Source: Hyalella azteca
Lineage: Eukaryota > Arthropoda > Malacostraca > Amphipoda > Hyalellidae
Reading direction: 5' to 3'
Assembly: GCF_000764305.2 (NCBI RefSeq)
Contig: NW_025939280.1
Span: 140,966 to 204,965, forward strand
Length of the DNA stretch: 64,000 bases
Position 1 is the first letter of the stretch, and each line of letters starts with the position of its first letter. The translations under genes and the position numbers were made by a program. The notes beneath the pieces are model-generated. The model was not told where the DNA came from, did not search any database, and saw only the letters and a program-made list of their open reading frames with translations. This document shows positions 1-12,245 of this stretch, one piece after another.

Positions 1-90
1 GTACCTGCTAATGTACATGTTCCCTTAATCTCCCTAATGAACGAACTTTTGCTGTGTTTCATTAAGCCTCGGCACTTAATCTTACTTCAA

Positions 91-427
91 AGCACCTGAG
101 GGTAATGAGCAGCGTGGGTAATGTAGGTATCAGTAATTGAGGGTAATGAGCAGTGAGGGTAATGTAGGTATCAGTACTTGAGGGTAATGAGCAGTGAGGG
201 TAATGTAGGTATCAGTACTTGAGGGTATGAGCAGCGAGGGTAATGTAGATATCAGTACTAGAGGGTAATGAACAGCGAGGGTAATGTAGGTATCAGTACT
301 AGAGGGTAATGAATAATGAGCAGCGAGGGTAATGTAGGTATCAGTAATTGAGGGTAATGAGCAGCGAGGGTAATGTAGGTATCAGTACTTGGGGGTAATG
401 AGCAGCGAGGGTAATGTAGGTATCAGA
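91..427. repeat. 41-bp tandem array, about 8 copies
   Basis: Units contain GAGGGTAATGAGCAGCGAGG followed by GTAATGTAGGTATCAGTA. Each unit holds two GAGGGTAATG half-units, so the 41-bp unit probably arose by duplication of a shorter word. One unit near 300-320 has an inserted GAATAATGA. Confidence 0.9.
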
Positions 428-429
428 AG

Positions 430-1560
430 CTGATTGTCATGTTTCTGCATGACGTTGCCCTTATCTATTTCCAAACATTCAATACCAATGCAACATTTAA
501 TATTATTTGTACACATTAATAATAATTTATGTAAATTTCTAATATAATAATTTCCTTTAATGCCTTGTGAAATTAAGCAAAGTAATTTTAATAATCTAAA
601 TTTATATTCGGTAAAGCCATTCATGATTGACATGTAATTTTTTAAGTCATTGGATAAAGTAATTGCATGTAGATTCATCTCGCCAAAATCACAATGGAAT
701 GACTAAAAATATCACCACTCAGAAACAGTTTTAAAACAAGAGAGCCATTTTCACATGAAAAGATCTATGCTTCTACCATATCTTCAACATTTGGGATTTA
801 TGGCTGAGAGCTGAGTTACCTCTTAATCTCGATTTTTGTGTCCACTTCTCGTTGATATAAAACACAAGTACTCCGTAGCTGTTATCTTTGCACTAAGGCC
901 TCTAAAGTCACTCAAGGCTTGAAAATTTCAGCGAAAGAAATGGCTTCCGCACGAGTTAACTTGTGAGTTTAACGTAGTTCATTTCCATCACAGAGCAAAA
1001 GTGCACATTTTACGTCAAAAAACACATTTAAAAATGAACCATTTATCAAGTTTGTGGTGATTCAAGAAAAAAACTGGCGTTTACCTACATTGTCACTCAA
1101 ACAAGACATTTCTAAACTTGCCTTAGTTCAATCTCAAATTCCGATTATATTTTGATAGGCTGAAAATCCCCAAGAGCAATGCTTTTCTCCATGATATTTT
1201 TTTTCGTTCAGACATAAATTCATTCACATTCTGCGTCTTCACCAAGCAAAACATATATTCACAAGCAAAATATAGTCATGAATTCATTTATTTTACATTA
1301 AAAAACATCGGTAGCCACATACGACTGCATTTTAATATGATCTTGATTTACGTTATGTGAATAAATTTGCGTGCAGTTTTAGTAGAATAATTGTAATGTG
1401 TAAACAAGTTTGTGATTCCTATTGTTGGTGGGACTCAGTCTGGTTTTGAGCTGGATTCTGTATAAAAGTAATGTGAATTTTATGCAGATCTTTCACAGTA
1501 TCTTTAAAAATGCAATTGTTAAAAAATCGCATTTTTTTATATAATTTTTTTCGAGAAAAT
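430..1560. other. AT-rich sequence without recognised feature
   Basis: Non-repetitive AT-rich DNA. The 98-codon minus-strand reading frame at its left end begins inside AT-rich sequence and ends in the tandem array; I see no domain or splice context and do not call it a gene. Confidence 0.5.
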
Positions 1561-1566
1561 GCCTAA

Positions 1567-1704
1567 GATTCATCAGCTAAAGCGTCTATGACTCATCAGT
1601 TGAAGCGTCTATGACTCATCAGCTGAAGCGTCTATGACTCATCAGTTGAAGTGTCTATGACTCATCAGCTGAAGCATCTATGATTCATCAGTTGAAATGT
1701 CTAG
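1567..1704. repeat. 23-bp tandem array, 6 copies
   Basis: Units read ACTCATCAGCTGAAGCGTCT plus ATG, alternating CAGCTG and CAGTTG between neighbours, with divergence rising towards the right end. Confidence 0.9.
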
Positions 1705-1813
1705 GAATCCTAAAAAATCTTGAAGCAGCGCCAACAGGAATTCTGTGATGAGAACGCGGCATCGGAAACCTGTAATGTATATCAGTCTCGCTTGGTCTTA
1801 AGATCTCGTATCT

Positions 1814-1992
1814 CACACCCAACGAAATAAGGGAGACATTGTCCAAAGTATTTTTTTATCTTTGCGTAGGTCATCTTGACCCAGTTTCGCCCGGCAAAAA
1901 GTATATCAGTGATTCGTCTGTTCTCTGCTTGTGCTTTGGGCAATAATGTGTATCGCTGTATAGACAATATGGCTCATTAATTTCTTTGAGTG
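1814..1992 (+). mobile_element. Family A inverted-repeat element, copy 1
   Basis: First of 20 copies of a short non-autonomous element of about 185 bp. Intact copies begin like CACTCAGAGAAATGAGTGAG and end with the reverse complement of CACTCAGAAAAATTAATGGG. Just inside each end comes TTGTCCAAATAGYGA, so the terminal inverted repeats extend to about 45 bp. The middle carries the hairpin TGGGTCATCCTGACCCA and a GTATCAGTGCTACGTCCGCT-like segment. No coding sequence is present. I could not define a target-site duplication or superfamily. This copy keeps GACATTGTCCAAA on the left and TTAATTTCTTTGAGTG on the right. Confidence 0.8.
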
Positions 1993-2204
1993 CAGGTGGC
2001 CATTGCTTTTCTGTCTTCAAACGCGTCCCCGCTGACGAGAAAGTCTAGTAAGCACAACACCATAGGCGAGTTATTGGTGGCCGTGTCACATTTGACTGGG
2101 CAGTGAAAATTCGGATTAGATCTAGTGAATCGCGTCGCATCAGCTAAAGAAATGAAGTTTTCAAACGAAGAACTCGCGTACTTGAAAATTTTACAGCGTT
2201 TCCG

Positions 2205-2640
2205 CAGATGTAGTTAGTGCAAAAAAAATGGTAGAGATCCAAGTGGAAACTGAGAAATTATTGGTTAATTCAGGAGCGACTAAATTAATCATTTTTATTA
2301 TCACTGCGAAGACGTAAAATTATTATGCATCTACAGTTTGCTGGAGATCCTACTGCATTTGAGACAGTTATCAGTTAATTACCTAACTCAGTAACGACCA
2401 AACCCTCACGCATTAAATTTCTCCCATCGCTGCGAAATTGTACATTTAGCGCATTTCTCCAGTTGTTCGGGATCCATTTTCCCTTGCGGCACTTATTGAT
2501 TAATTACAAAGTTCAGAAAGGAATAAACTCTCATACATGAAATTTCCATCGTCATCGGCGAATGTTAATACTAGCAAATGTCTTGAGTTTGGAAGAGATA
2601 AATGTTCACTTGCGGTTGTCGACAATTTATTTGCGTTGTA
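2205..2640. repeat. Degenerate repeat of about 120-125 bp, 3-4 copies
   Basis: Recurring words are TTGGTTAATT/AGTTAATTAC/TGATTAATTAC, then ATTTCTCCCATCGCTGCGAA or ATTTCCATCGTCATCGGCGA, then GAGATCC/GGGATCC. Divergence is high, so this is an old array. Confidence 0.6.
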
Positions 2641-3767
2641 GTCAGGCCACTTATGAAGAAATCGACTGAAAAAGAAAAAGATTGATTGATTGAACTTAGT
2701 TAAAAATTTCAATTTTCTGAAAAGGATTTTTCGTGTTGAGTATCGGCTGCTGGCCAGCGGATATATTTGATCGGCCATAGTACGAGCAAGATCTGGAAGT
2801 ATCAAAATTAAGTATCATAAGTAAGACAGAGCAAATAATATGAAAAAAATCGTTCACAGCATCAGGAAACTCCTCCCAAAACCTAATATTTAAGGTAATT
2901 CAACCTTTTGTTTCATCCATTATTATCAATATAATTACTGTCTTAACGACCCGTAATTACACACTCTTATACACAACAAAAAGTGTCATAACGTCTAAAC
3001 TGTCAATCTGACTAGTATCTCTAATCCACTGATTTAAGTAAACTATTAAGAAGCACGTGGTAGTAACTACCATCACTAAAAGCCCGTGCAATTACAAGGT
3101 TGTGAATGGAAGATCAACTCCCTCAGACAGTTTGAACGTTCATTTAATTTCGCAATTCATTTACGTAACTTCAGAACGAACTTTTGCCATTCCACAAATG
3201 AAAATCGTGGCTCCAATTACAGTACTAATGGAGCCTTAGCACGCCGCCTGTCCCTACATGACGGCTTTCCAGAGAATTTATCGAGCAAAGTTTCTATCTG
3301 AGAGCGATTGAGCTGACACTGGGTCAGGTTCTAAGTGATATCACGAAAAAAATTTTTTAGTACCTCATAAAGTATAAATTATGAAGAAACTCATGCTTGT
3401 ATTCTGTACTGATTTGGATTCAAATTTGCAAGTAAATATAAAATATTTTCAGTATTTTACTTCAAATTTAACTGATTTTCATTAGCGACAAACTTAAGGG
3501 AAGGCAGATCTTGCTTAATAGGTAATCATTGTATATGATGCCTTATTTAAGATACTGAGCTTAAAATTTACTGCAAAATACGTTTGTCTTTAATCTTGCC
3601 TGAATTGCGATTTGAAGACCTTAAGACAAGATTGGTCGTAATATCATCTCTCAACAGTATTTAAAAAATTCTGAAAGGCTCAATATAATATAAATCATCA
3701 TCTCCAGGGGAGCCAATCAACTCTGCCCTTGAGGTCGTTGACTTCTGGGACATTTTCTTTATTAAGT
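2641..3767. other. AT-rich sequence without recognised feature
   Basis: No repeat, element or coding signal seen. The short open frames at 3057-3301 overlap each other in two frames and show no domain. Confidence 0.45.
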
Positions 3768-4215
3768 AAAAGTTGCAAGAAGATCTCGTTAGGACCGGGA
3801 CTTCAGTGGCCACTTATCAACTTCAAATAATTTCCCTCTTACTAAACTGGAGACAAAATTTCTTTAAGATCGGGTCTTCAGTGGCCACCAATATATCTCC
3901 TATAATTCACCATTTGTGTGAACTGGTGACAAGACATCGTTCGGATCAAAACTTCGCTGGCCACTGTTTTATTCGCAACAATTTGCAAGTGAGTAGACTG
4001 GGACCGAGCCTTCGATGTGTACCAATTTACTTAAGATAATTTTCCATCAAGTAAACTGAAGAAAAACCTCGTTGGGATCGTGCCTGGAGTGACCACCGAT
4101 ATACCTCCTATAACTCGCAATAAAGTGTCACTGGAAGCAAGATCAAGAGATGGTGGCCACCAATTTACCTCCTATAACTCACAATAAAGTGTCACTGGGA
4201 GCAAGATCAGGAGAG
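3768..4215. repeat. Degenerate repeat of about 85-95 bp, about 5 copies
   Basis: Recurrent words are CTTCAGTGGCCACCAATATA, CCTCCTATAACTCACAATAA and AAGATCGGG/GTTGGGATCG. The last two units are the best conserved. Confidence 0.7.
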
Positions 4216-4310
4216 GATGTCAGCTTATAATCCTGCGAGGGAGCTGACGCGTCAGCAGCAAAGTGCTCTGTACACACCAGCCCCAACTTGTGCTTTAAGA
4301 TGACGTGACG

Positions 4311-4494
4311 GTCCCAGAAAAATGTACGGGTCATTTTGTCCATATAGCGACATCCTTTTCTACCCACAACACGAACAGAGACCGGACGTACCACTGCTAC
4401 GCTCTTTATCTGCACAAAACTGATTAGGAATGACCCACACAAGGTCAAAAAAGGTACAGATATTAGAAGAAAGTCTCACTCATTTCTCTGAGTG
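4311..4494 (-). mobile_element. Family A element, copy 2, near full length
   Basis: Reverse-orientation copy. It starts CCCAGAAAAATGTACGGGTC, has CCATATAGCGACATCC and CCGGACGTACCACTGCTACG inside, and ends GTCTCACTCATTTCTCTGAG plus TG. Confidence 0.8.
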
Positions 4495-5229
4495 AAGTGT
4501 CATTGAGCCGATGCTATCTCGCTCCTAAGCTTCACGCTTTCTTGCTCTCCTAAAAATATTGTGTCGTGATACGAGCACATTTTGGAATCTTTGCTCCATT
4601 AAATTAATATTGCTCTTCTGTAGCGATACTAATTACAAATTCACTTCTAGGGCTGAACTTTTCTAAATGTTATATTTATTTCATTTTGTATCGATATCAA
4701 CAAGTAATTGTTCGTATGCAAAAATTCAATATTGCCTTAATAATAGAGTAATGAAAAAGTTATATTACTAGAATAGTAATAACTAGTTTTTAAAAAGCAC
4801 CTATTTCCTGAAAAAAAAATTTCCACTCTGCCGGTGAAATAATGTAAGGAGCTACAAAAATTTTTTAACTGGCTTAGAATTATTCCCGATTTTTTAATCA
4901 CCCCAAAAGTAAAATGGTCTCATAGGGGATCAAAATTTTTACAGAAACCGCTATATACGATCGAAAAATGAACAAAATTGAAGATATTTGTTAGATTATA
5001 AATACACCATTCAAATTATGAATATATTATTTCTTCTCCAGAACGTGCTATTTTACTTGAACGCTAAGTGTTTTAAAAAAGTTTTTTGTCCAAACATCTA
5101 AAAAGTATGCTGTTTTAACTAATTCCTTAAGCCGAAAAATCTTAAAACAACCCAGACCATTAAGGCGTAGAATAATCTTCATTATCAGTGAATGTTATTC
5201 AATGTAAAAGCATCCATTCTATCATTTTG
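4495..5229. other. AT-rich sequence without recognised feature
   Basis: Non-repetitive. No open frame worth calling. Confidence 0.45.
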
Positions 5230-5305
5230 ATGAACCATCTGTTGAAGTATGCTGTGCTGCAGGTAATGTGCCATTTGAACAATGTCTCACTAATTTATTT
5301 GAGTG
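5230..5305 (-). mobile_element. Family A element, copy 3, terminal fragment
   Basis: Only one end remains: CATTTGAACAATGTCTCACT then AATTTATTTGAGTG. The other half is missing or too diverged to see. Confidence 0.55.
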
Positions 5306-5417
5306 AAGCTGCTGGTTCATGGCTGCCTCTGATTCAAAATTTTCACAGGCATGCAATTTTCTGCTTGTCTCGTTTGTACAAGAGCAAAAATATGCCGGCA
5401 AGGTATGGGTTGACTGC

Positions 5418-5600
5418 ACTCACAAGGGTCAATGGGTCAAATTGTCCAAATACTGACTCCCTCTCTTACCCACAACCCGATCACAGAGTGGACGTAGTAC
5501 TAATGCCCCTTTCATCCGGTCCAAACTGGGTCAGTATGACCCACAGAAACGTAAAATGTGTATCACAATTTTGACAATATTACACTGATTTTTCGGCGTG
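5418..5600 (-). mobile_element. Family A element, copy 4, near full length
   Basis: Starts CACTCACAAGGGTCAATGGG, then AAATTGTCCAAATACTGACT and GAGTGGACGTAGTACTAATG, and ends with a diverged TTTTGACAATATTACACTG. The 128-codon open frame across it is a by-product. Confidence 0.8.
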
Positions 5601-8430
5601 CGGCCATGTGATGTATCACCCCGACTCAATAATTGGACTCGTATGGAAATTTGGAGCTGCACTGAGGCTTATTTTAGAGCTCCAAGGGCGGAGCAGACAC
5701 GGCGCACTCTAAGGGAATAGAAGGAGTTGTTTCCTTACTGTTTTCCCGTATTTTTGGACCACCGTATTTGAGTCACTGCGACGCATGGAATGCTGGACTG
5801 GACTATAATAGGAACGCGTGGAATGCAACGAGTGGAATGCAATGCATTGAATATAGATTAATTAAAATATATTTGTTTGTGGAATCTCAATATAAAGGGT
5901 AATACGATTGGGTAATACAAGCGCATATTCACAGAATCTACCGTGCCATAGCAATGCCGAGACCTGATATATTATTCTCGGACACGAAATAATTACACAA
6001 CGAAGAAGGTTAGACAGAAAATCTTGAATTTTAATTTGATTTAGTAGTAATTTGCTGCACAATACTAAAAAGTTCAAATTTACTTGAAACTTCGAAACGG
6101 GAGATGACCTTTTCTATGCTGAAAGTGGCTTTGAATGTGTTGTTTTAGTTTGATGATTCGTAAAGGGTTCGCGTTAACACTTTTTCATGTAACGAGCTAA
6201 CGGGAATCGCATATCTCGGTATTTTCCATAGAGAACAACTTTGGATTAAACTGAAATTGTAGGTACAAATCCGATGATTTTCGTTAAAATTACTAACTTA
6301 TTAAACAATAAAGATGTTTTCAGCGAAGCATAAATGCTTTTATGTTCCATAACATGTGATAAAAGCTGTATAAGCTTTTAAAAAGCTAAAAGGGCAAGTA
6401 AATAAATTGTCAAATAATATAGCGCTGAAAATAGAAGATATCGAAATGAAGCAAAAAGTGCAAGTGTATAAATTTCCTGATGTTTTATGTACTGAACATA
6501 TCAGATCTCGAAACTAACGAGTTCGAGGAAGTAATTAATCAAGTTACTTAGTTTGTGTTGCACTATTTATTATCAATTATAAGTGTCAATACTGTACCAT
6601 GCATCATACAATAAAATTTATGTTAACTTATTGACATATAATGTAAAGAAGCTCTCAGTATTTGCGTAACTATAAACGGAACGCTCCGAGTTTAAAAAAA
6701 ACTTCCGGACATTATTGCTGTGAGTGCATTTGCATCCGTGTCTCAAATTTAATTACGTTTTGTAGTACGTAATATGCATCGAAATGCAATCAGCAGACCA
6801 TGCTTCGATTTTCTGATTGATCACATCGTGTATACGGTTATTGTGAATTGAGGCCAAATACGTGGCTTGAATGTTGTTTGTCAACCGTCCTATGTTTACC
6901 GGATTTGATGGATCTTGCCATATAAAAGCAAGCTGCGTGCACTATATGGCAAATATTATTTAACCAAAAAATTTATATTGGTTTATTTATCAAGTGGAAA
7001 TATTCAAATATTTAGCTAGCATTCCACATTAATTATTGGATCTCATTGGCCAAAATATCGTCATTTTCAATACAAACGTGAAAGCACTCGATTCAATTTT
7101 TGCGGGGCATTTCTTGATCAATGAATTCGTGCTGCAAAACAAACAGCTTGAGGGATGGAACGGCCCGTTTCCTTTTCTCTTTAACGGCAAAAAATATTCG
7201 CAAAGTTGCAGCGGTAAACACATGAACGGTTCAGATATTTCATAATAATTTTAATTTCCTTCCCAATACTATTAGGAATAAGAATGACAAATTCTTTGAA
7301 CTTACGTAAGTGAACATGGCCATTTGTGGGATAAATTGTTTACGAACAGCTAAAATACGATTTTTTTCACCATAATTGTTTTTGTAAATATTTTTAGCGA
7401 ATCTTTTGTTAGCTTAGTTTTAATAGTCTATTTTATGCGCTCCTATGATTTACTTGTTTATCCGATCTTTAGAGTGTGAAGATAGCCGACAACGTATCAA
7501 TAGTTTCATGCTAACTCAGTTCGTAACCCGCGTCAAAACTGCCCACAATATTTCGGTGCGTAGATTTATGCCTTCCTATAAGTTGTTTATTGTTCTGATT
7601 ATTTGTTATATTTGAATATTATAAGCATACAATGAAGTTTATAGGGCTAATATATTTGTTTGTTCTTACAGATACAAGTTTTTAATCCAATAAACGGGAT
7701 ATTTGTTGTTGAAACCGTGGTTATCCTTGAAAACGCGGACTTACGTCAAACCAAAACCCAACAAAACGAACAGCGTTTTACAGTTTTCACAAATGAGAAT
7801 ATAATACATTATTTTCTTCAGAATATACAAATATATTTCTTGATGGAAAACTGTATGCGACGCGATTTAAAAACTCGTCTTAATGAGTCAAGAATTTAAA
7901 ATTATAAAATAAATTACATTTTTCCCATAAATTACGAGAGCTGTGCGTCAAACAATAAATTATAATGTCAATAACAGTCAAAATGATGATTTCAAGGACA
8001 ATTTGAAATTTCACATAACACCGAATTTGCCCCCTCCCTTAATCTAATGTTAAATCTTTGGGTAATCTAAAAATTTTTATATTACCCTAATATTCAAATT
8101 TTCTCATAGACAATTCTTCAACATAAAAATAATGCGAGAAAAACTTTCGAGGAAGATTTTTTGTATGTAAATAATTCAAAAGATTTACCCAGGAAATTTT
8201 TGAGCTTTATGATCTACATCAATTTTCTATAACATGCCCAATGGAAATGGTCTATTTCTAATGCTTCTTTTTAAAAAATAATTGTTTCATTAATGTAATA
8301 AGGATTGCTTTTTTTAACCTTCTATTTTCGTCTTAAAATTAAGTGCCTCTAGTAGAACAATGAGAGATGAGAATATATTAAATAATATTTTAATCACCTT
8401 CGTTGAAAGTAGAGAATTTCGAATTTTGAA
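5601..8430. other. AT-rich, mostly unique stretch
   Basis: No tandem array or dispersed family recognised. One weak exon-like signal: TTTGTTTGTTCTTACAG ends at 7671 and is followed by an open plus-strand frame to 7899. Its base composition is as AT-rich as its surroundings, so I do not call it a gene. The pair of opposing open frames at 7029-7245 is unsupported. Confidence 0.4.
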
Positions 8431-8438
8431 TTATTCTA

Positions 8439-8656
8439 CAGGGTGTCCATAAAGTCTGGACACATAGATAGTTGAATATTTGCGTCATATAATTAAAATT
8501 AAGTTTTATTTTCACTATTTACTTTATTCAAATCACATCTTCAATATGAGTGCCATCATTTGCAATGCAAATCGCAATGCGTTTCACAAAATTAGCATGA
8601 ACTCGATTAATCGCTCGATTGCATGATTATTTTACTATGTGTCCAGACTTTCCGGA
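8439..8656 (-). mobile_element. Internally deleted Tc1/mariner-type element
   Basis: Left end GGGTGTCCATAAAGTCTGGA plus CACATAG (8441-8467) matches the reverse complement of the right end. The inner 17 bp, AAAGTCTGGACACATAG at 8451-8467, pair exactly with 8635-8651. Outer bases match less well; TA precedes the left end. Inside, on the minus strand, are the last codons of a DDE transposase. At about 218 bp the element lacks nearly all of its transposase and is non-autonomous. Termini of the GGGTGTCC...AAGTCTGGACAC type and a transposase tail are typical of Tc1/mariner-type elements; the exact clade is not resolved. Confidence 0.75.
8528..8602 (-). pseudogene. Transposase C-terminal remnant
   Basis: Reading the minus strand from 8602 gives VHANFVKRIAICIANDG then THIEDVI and a stop at 8528-8530. 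The RIAICIANDGTHIEDVI pattern resembles the C-terminal tail of Tc1/mariner-type transposases, which commonly end R.xxCIxxxGxHIE. A further 5-8 codons upstream remain open before the element's inverted repeat. The DDE catalytic core is absent, so it cannot be functional. Confidence 0.7.
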
Positions 8657-8930
8657 TTGAATTTTGAATTACGTTCATCAGAAATATGTATCATAATCAA
8701 GAAAAAGGAGGCGAGACTTCAAAATAATCTATTTTCAGATACTATAATAGGTGTTATAATACGAATTAACAGAATTTATTAGTGTACAGATTCACCGCAC
8801 CTAATAAAACACATATTCAAAGATAAACGGCGATCGCTTTTCATGTGGATGATGGTTTGGATTTTAAAAAATTCAAACGAGTTTTTGTTAACTATTCAGG
8901 CACGTCACTAAATAGAACAGTTCAGTTTTT

Positions 8931-9070
8931 AGCGCATTTTCTCATTTATGGAAAAAAGGCGCTATTGTGCTCGTCATGTCCGTCCGTCTGTCTGTCTGTC
9001 CGTGACTTCGTCGACGAGAAAATGCGCTCTCTGTCACTTACTGCAGTGAGTATTGAGATACATTTTTTAT
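8931..9070 (+). mobile_element. Family B (Helentron-associated-like) element, copy 1
   Basis: The 5' part is AGCGCATTTTCTCATTTATG after a run of T. It is followed by GCTCGTCATGTCCGTCCGTC and a CTGT/CCGT microsatellite, then TCGTCGACGAGAAAATGCGC, whose GAGAAAATGCGCT is the exact inverse of AGCGCATTTTCTC. Next comes ACTTACTGCAGTGAGT, a one-mismatch palindrome, and an AT-rich tail. The order (T-rich edge, subterminal inverted repeat, CATGTCCGTC microsatellite core, second inverted repeat, 3' hairpin) is that of Helentron-associated interspersed elements such as Drosophila DINE-1. No protein is encoded. Confidence 0.7.
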
Positions 9071-10020
9071 GTACTATGTAAATAGGCGATCATTGAAATT
9101 TCTTTAAAAACTCTTGCCCAGGCTGAAATTTGAGGAATCTTTGTGAACGTTTTATGAAGATTTTTCCATTCAATAACTTTGGCAGCCATCTAATTTAGCC
9201 TGATTCATTTCCCTCCTCGTGCTCGCTAGATAACTAGCTCACTGTGTATTTTATCCAGGAATTTGTGCGGTGTGGCTTAGATGCCGCATATTTGATCTCG
9301 TATAACGGATCTGAAGGCGAGGATTTTCGCTCTAGTGAAAAAAGTTTTCAGTGAGACGAGCAAAGAGAAGTAAAAGATTCATTTTTAAATTGGCGGGGTC
9401 AGCAAAAGCGATGTAAATCGTACGGAAATTTTGCATTGAGTCGGCTTTAATTAAGGAAGGCCATTAATCAGTAAATACTCACGGTATGAAGGATATTTGC
9501 AATTAGGATATTCTTAGTTCTTCACATGCAACAGCTTTTTTTAAATTCCACGTAACTCACAGGTAACCTGCTAAAATAATTTAACAGAAATATTATTAAT
9601 GAGTATATCAAATAACCAACGATTTGACGCACAAAACTCCGGTTAAAAGAGTGCAATTGTTAATAGTACGAGACAAAGCGATTAATTTAAAGCGAATAAC
9701 GTGTCTTACGCGTACAATGAACTCTCATAAAACGATTGTAAATTAAGTGATCGTATAAATAGAGTTTTTACTTTACGTCATAGCAAATTTAACTTCTTCA
9801 GATCCCTGTTTCTAGTGGAGTCTGTGCCTGTAATACATGACCATATATTCAGAATTAATTTTTCCGCAACATAATCGTTTATTAAATAATTTATTTTCCC
9901 TCAAGCGTAATTTTGTGTCAATCATTGTTGTTTTTTTATGTCAGATCTCATGCCACACAGCAGCTACGACCACGAATGGTTTGACAGCGAATATTGCGTA
10001 CATTCAGAATAATTTAGAGA
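9071..10020. other. Unique stretch without recognised feature
   Basis: Moderately AT-rich. No array, element or supported gene. The 63-codon plus-strand frame at 9837-10028 runs into the next family B copy and shows no domain. Confidence 0.4.
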
Positions 10021-10022
10021 CT

Positions 10023-10172
10023 TTTTAGCGCATTTTCTCATTTATGGAAAAAATGCACTATTGTGCTCGCCATGTCCGTCCGTCCGTCTGTCTGTCCGTG
10101 ACCTCAAGTTTTCGTCGACGAGAAAATGCGCTCTCTGTCACTCACTGCAGTGAGTACTGAGTTATATTTTTT
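10023..10172 (+). mobile_element. Family B element, copy 2
   Basis: AGCGCATTTTCTCATTTATG, GCTCGCCATGTCCGTCCGTC and its microsatellite, CGACGAGAAAATGCGCT, the perfect 16-bp palindrome ACTCACTGCAGTGAGT, then ACTGAGTTATATTTTTT. It abuts a family A copy directly. Confidence 0.75.
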
Positions 10173-10304
10173 CAAATAGCGATGTACTTTTTGCCTTTTG
10201 GTGGGACATCCTGACCAAATTTTGCACGGCAACAGGACGTATCAGTGCTACATGCAGAAAGTGTGTCGCTATTTGGACATTAAGACCCTTTAATTTTTCT
10301 GAGC
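10173..10304 (+). mobile_element. Family A element, copy 5, 5' end lost
   Basis: Starts at CAAATAGCGATGTACTTTTT, continues ACAGGACGTATCAGTGCTAC, and ends near TTTAATTTTTCTGAG. The terminal 25 bp or so that should precede it are replaced by the tail of the family B copy. Confidence 0.75.
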
Positions 10305-11427
10305 TGAGGGTTAATATAAAAAATGTCACGCACGTAAGATGTCAATAATCTGACCAAAAATCATATATGAATTAAGATAAAATATATGATATTTTTATCG
10401 AATACAACATACTACATGCAGTAATATAGATAATATACAAATTCTGAGGATAACGGTTTGCCCTTGAAGTTTTTTTTGCCATCCTCGGCGTCTACTGACG
10501 AGTATTAGCACTCGGACCCACTTTATGATCTGTAAACATAATTTTATAAATCGCTGACATCAAATATAGACACATGTAATTTTCTTGCCCGCAAGCTTTT
10601 ACGTTTTTTCTTGCCCTGAGCAAATAAAATTTCCAAGCCTACCAGGGCTAAATGAACTGCCGAGATTTCTCAACATGATGTGAACCATAGAACCTCATGG
10701 AAAAAGTATAGATCCGAAAGATTTTCCCTTGAAGAAGTGGAAAAATTGTACTTATCAGGAATGCAATTTTTTATAAATATAACGTTTATCTGTGAATTTT
10801 ACGTGCACTAATATTTCAAGTTTAAGAGTTCGCTGGAAAGAATTAATCATTTAATCAGATATTCCTAAAAAAATAAAAAAATGATTCATGTTTGAAAAAA
10901 AAACGGATTACCAACTAAAACCCGACGAAATTTTATACTATTTTCTTTGTTGTTGTAAATTTCTGTGGAAATTGCATAGTTTAATGAAAAATAAAGCGCA
11001 GATTAATTTGTTCATATGATTGATGGAAATGTTATCATAGTTATCATAAGAATTTGGTCTGCCAAAAGTTGCCAATAAAGACAAAGTGGATATTCTTCTA
11101 AACTTATTTGCTCATAAATCTTTTTATGAGAAATGAAACGAAGATACACTATCTGAATTTGACGTGCATTTGTACTCTCATAGATACGCATGTCTCAAGA
11201 AAAATTTATAAGAAGTTCGTATCCTGAATACTGCATAGGCTAGTATTGCTGCAGCTACGGGGCTGCAAGCAAATTATTGATCATATTGAAGGAAGTTCTG
11301 GCTAATTAGAGTCAGAGGACCAAAGTTAGATCTCGCCTTATTGACAATCATGGCAGGATTGCCAATGGAAAATCACTGGAAGATTGATGGTTGGCCTTTG
11401 ATCTGATGCCTTATATTATCATTACTG
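10305..11427. other. AT-rich sequence without recognised feature
   Basis: No array, dispersed family or plausible gene seen. Confidence 0.4.
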
Positions 11428-11604
11428 CCCTCGGAGTAATGAGTGGCTCCTTGTCCAAATAGCGATGCAGTTTTTGCTTCTGTGTATATCATATGCTGGC
11501 ACGTGCAGTTTGAACCAGCAAAAGAGATATCAGTGCTATAACGTGCGTAGCTTCAGAAAAGGTTTGATTATTTGGATAAAAAGGCACAATAATTTTACTG
11601 AGTG
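11428..11604 (+). mobile_element. Family A element, copy 6
   Basis: CCCTCGGAGTAATGAGTGGC, TTGTCCAAATAGCGATGCAG and GATATCAGTGCTATAACGTG are recognisable. Right end reads ATAATTTTACTGAGTG. The central hairpin is degraded. Confidence 0.7.
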
Positions 11605-12245
11605 TGATGAGAGCGATTGATGGCATATGCAATGACTATAGGGAACTAGTTAATTGTTGCCTGCATTTTTGTGGGTAATTTTTCACTTGTTTAAGCAGCA
11701 GTATTGATTTTCGTGCGCAAAATACTTATTCTTTGCCAATAATAATAAGCTTTTAAAACTGTGCGAAAGAATAGCATCTGAAATTAATTTTGTAAATTAT
11801 ATTACATTTTAAATATTTCTAATTTCCATGAACAATTAATTATTGTAGCGCAATAGATTATAATCACCTATAATATAAAAACAGCTCTCATGTAAATATC
11901 ATTTCGTACAGCGAAAGCTCATACTTGAGGCACTCAAGTTCTGATAACTATAGATTTTATTGGACAACGCACCAAAAGTAGAAACTATCCCCAGCAAGAA
12001 ATATTGATACGTAAAATGCATAAAAAATGCCACGATTTTTGGAACTGTGCCACAAATGCAGGCATTTCCTCGAAATAACTTTATGACTTAAATAACTATT
12101 GCCAAAAATAAAAATAAAAATTAGAATCTGAAGAAAGTTGCTGTCGTTTCAATATAATTTAAATCATCTGGATTAACTTTCTCCTGTAACTTTTGCTTAG
12201 GTGCACCGAACATTTATCAATACAATATTTGAAACACTAACATTC
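11605..12245. other. AT-rich sequence without recognised feature
   Basis: Nothing supported on either strand. Confidence 0.4.

Noticed and set aside
5188..5574. 128-codon plus-strand frame
   Set aside because: Runs across two family A copies.
7672..7899. Possible terminal exon after TTTGTTTGTTCTTACAG
   Set aside because: The acceptor is plausible, but the following sequence has the same AT-rich composition as intergenic DNA and no recognisable motif.
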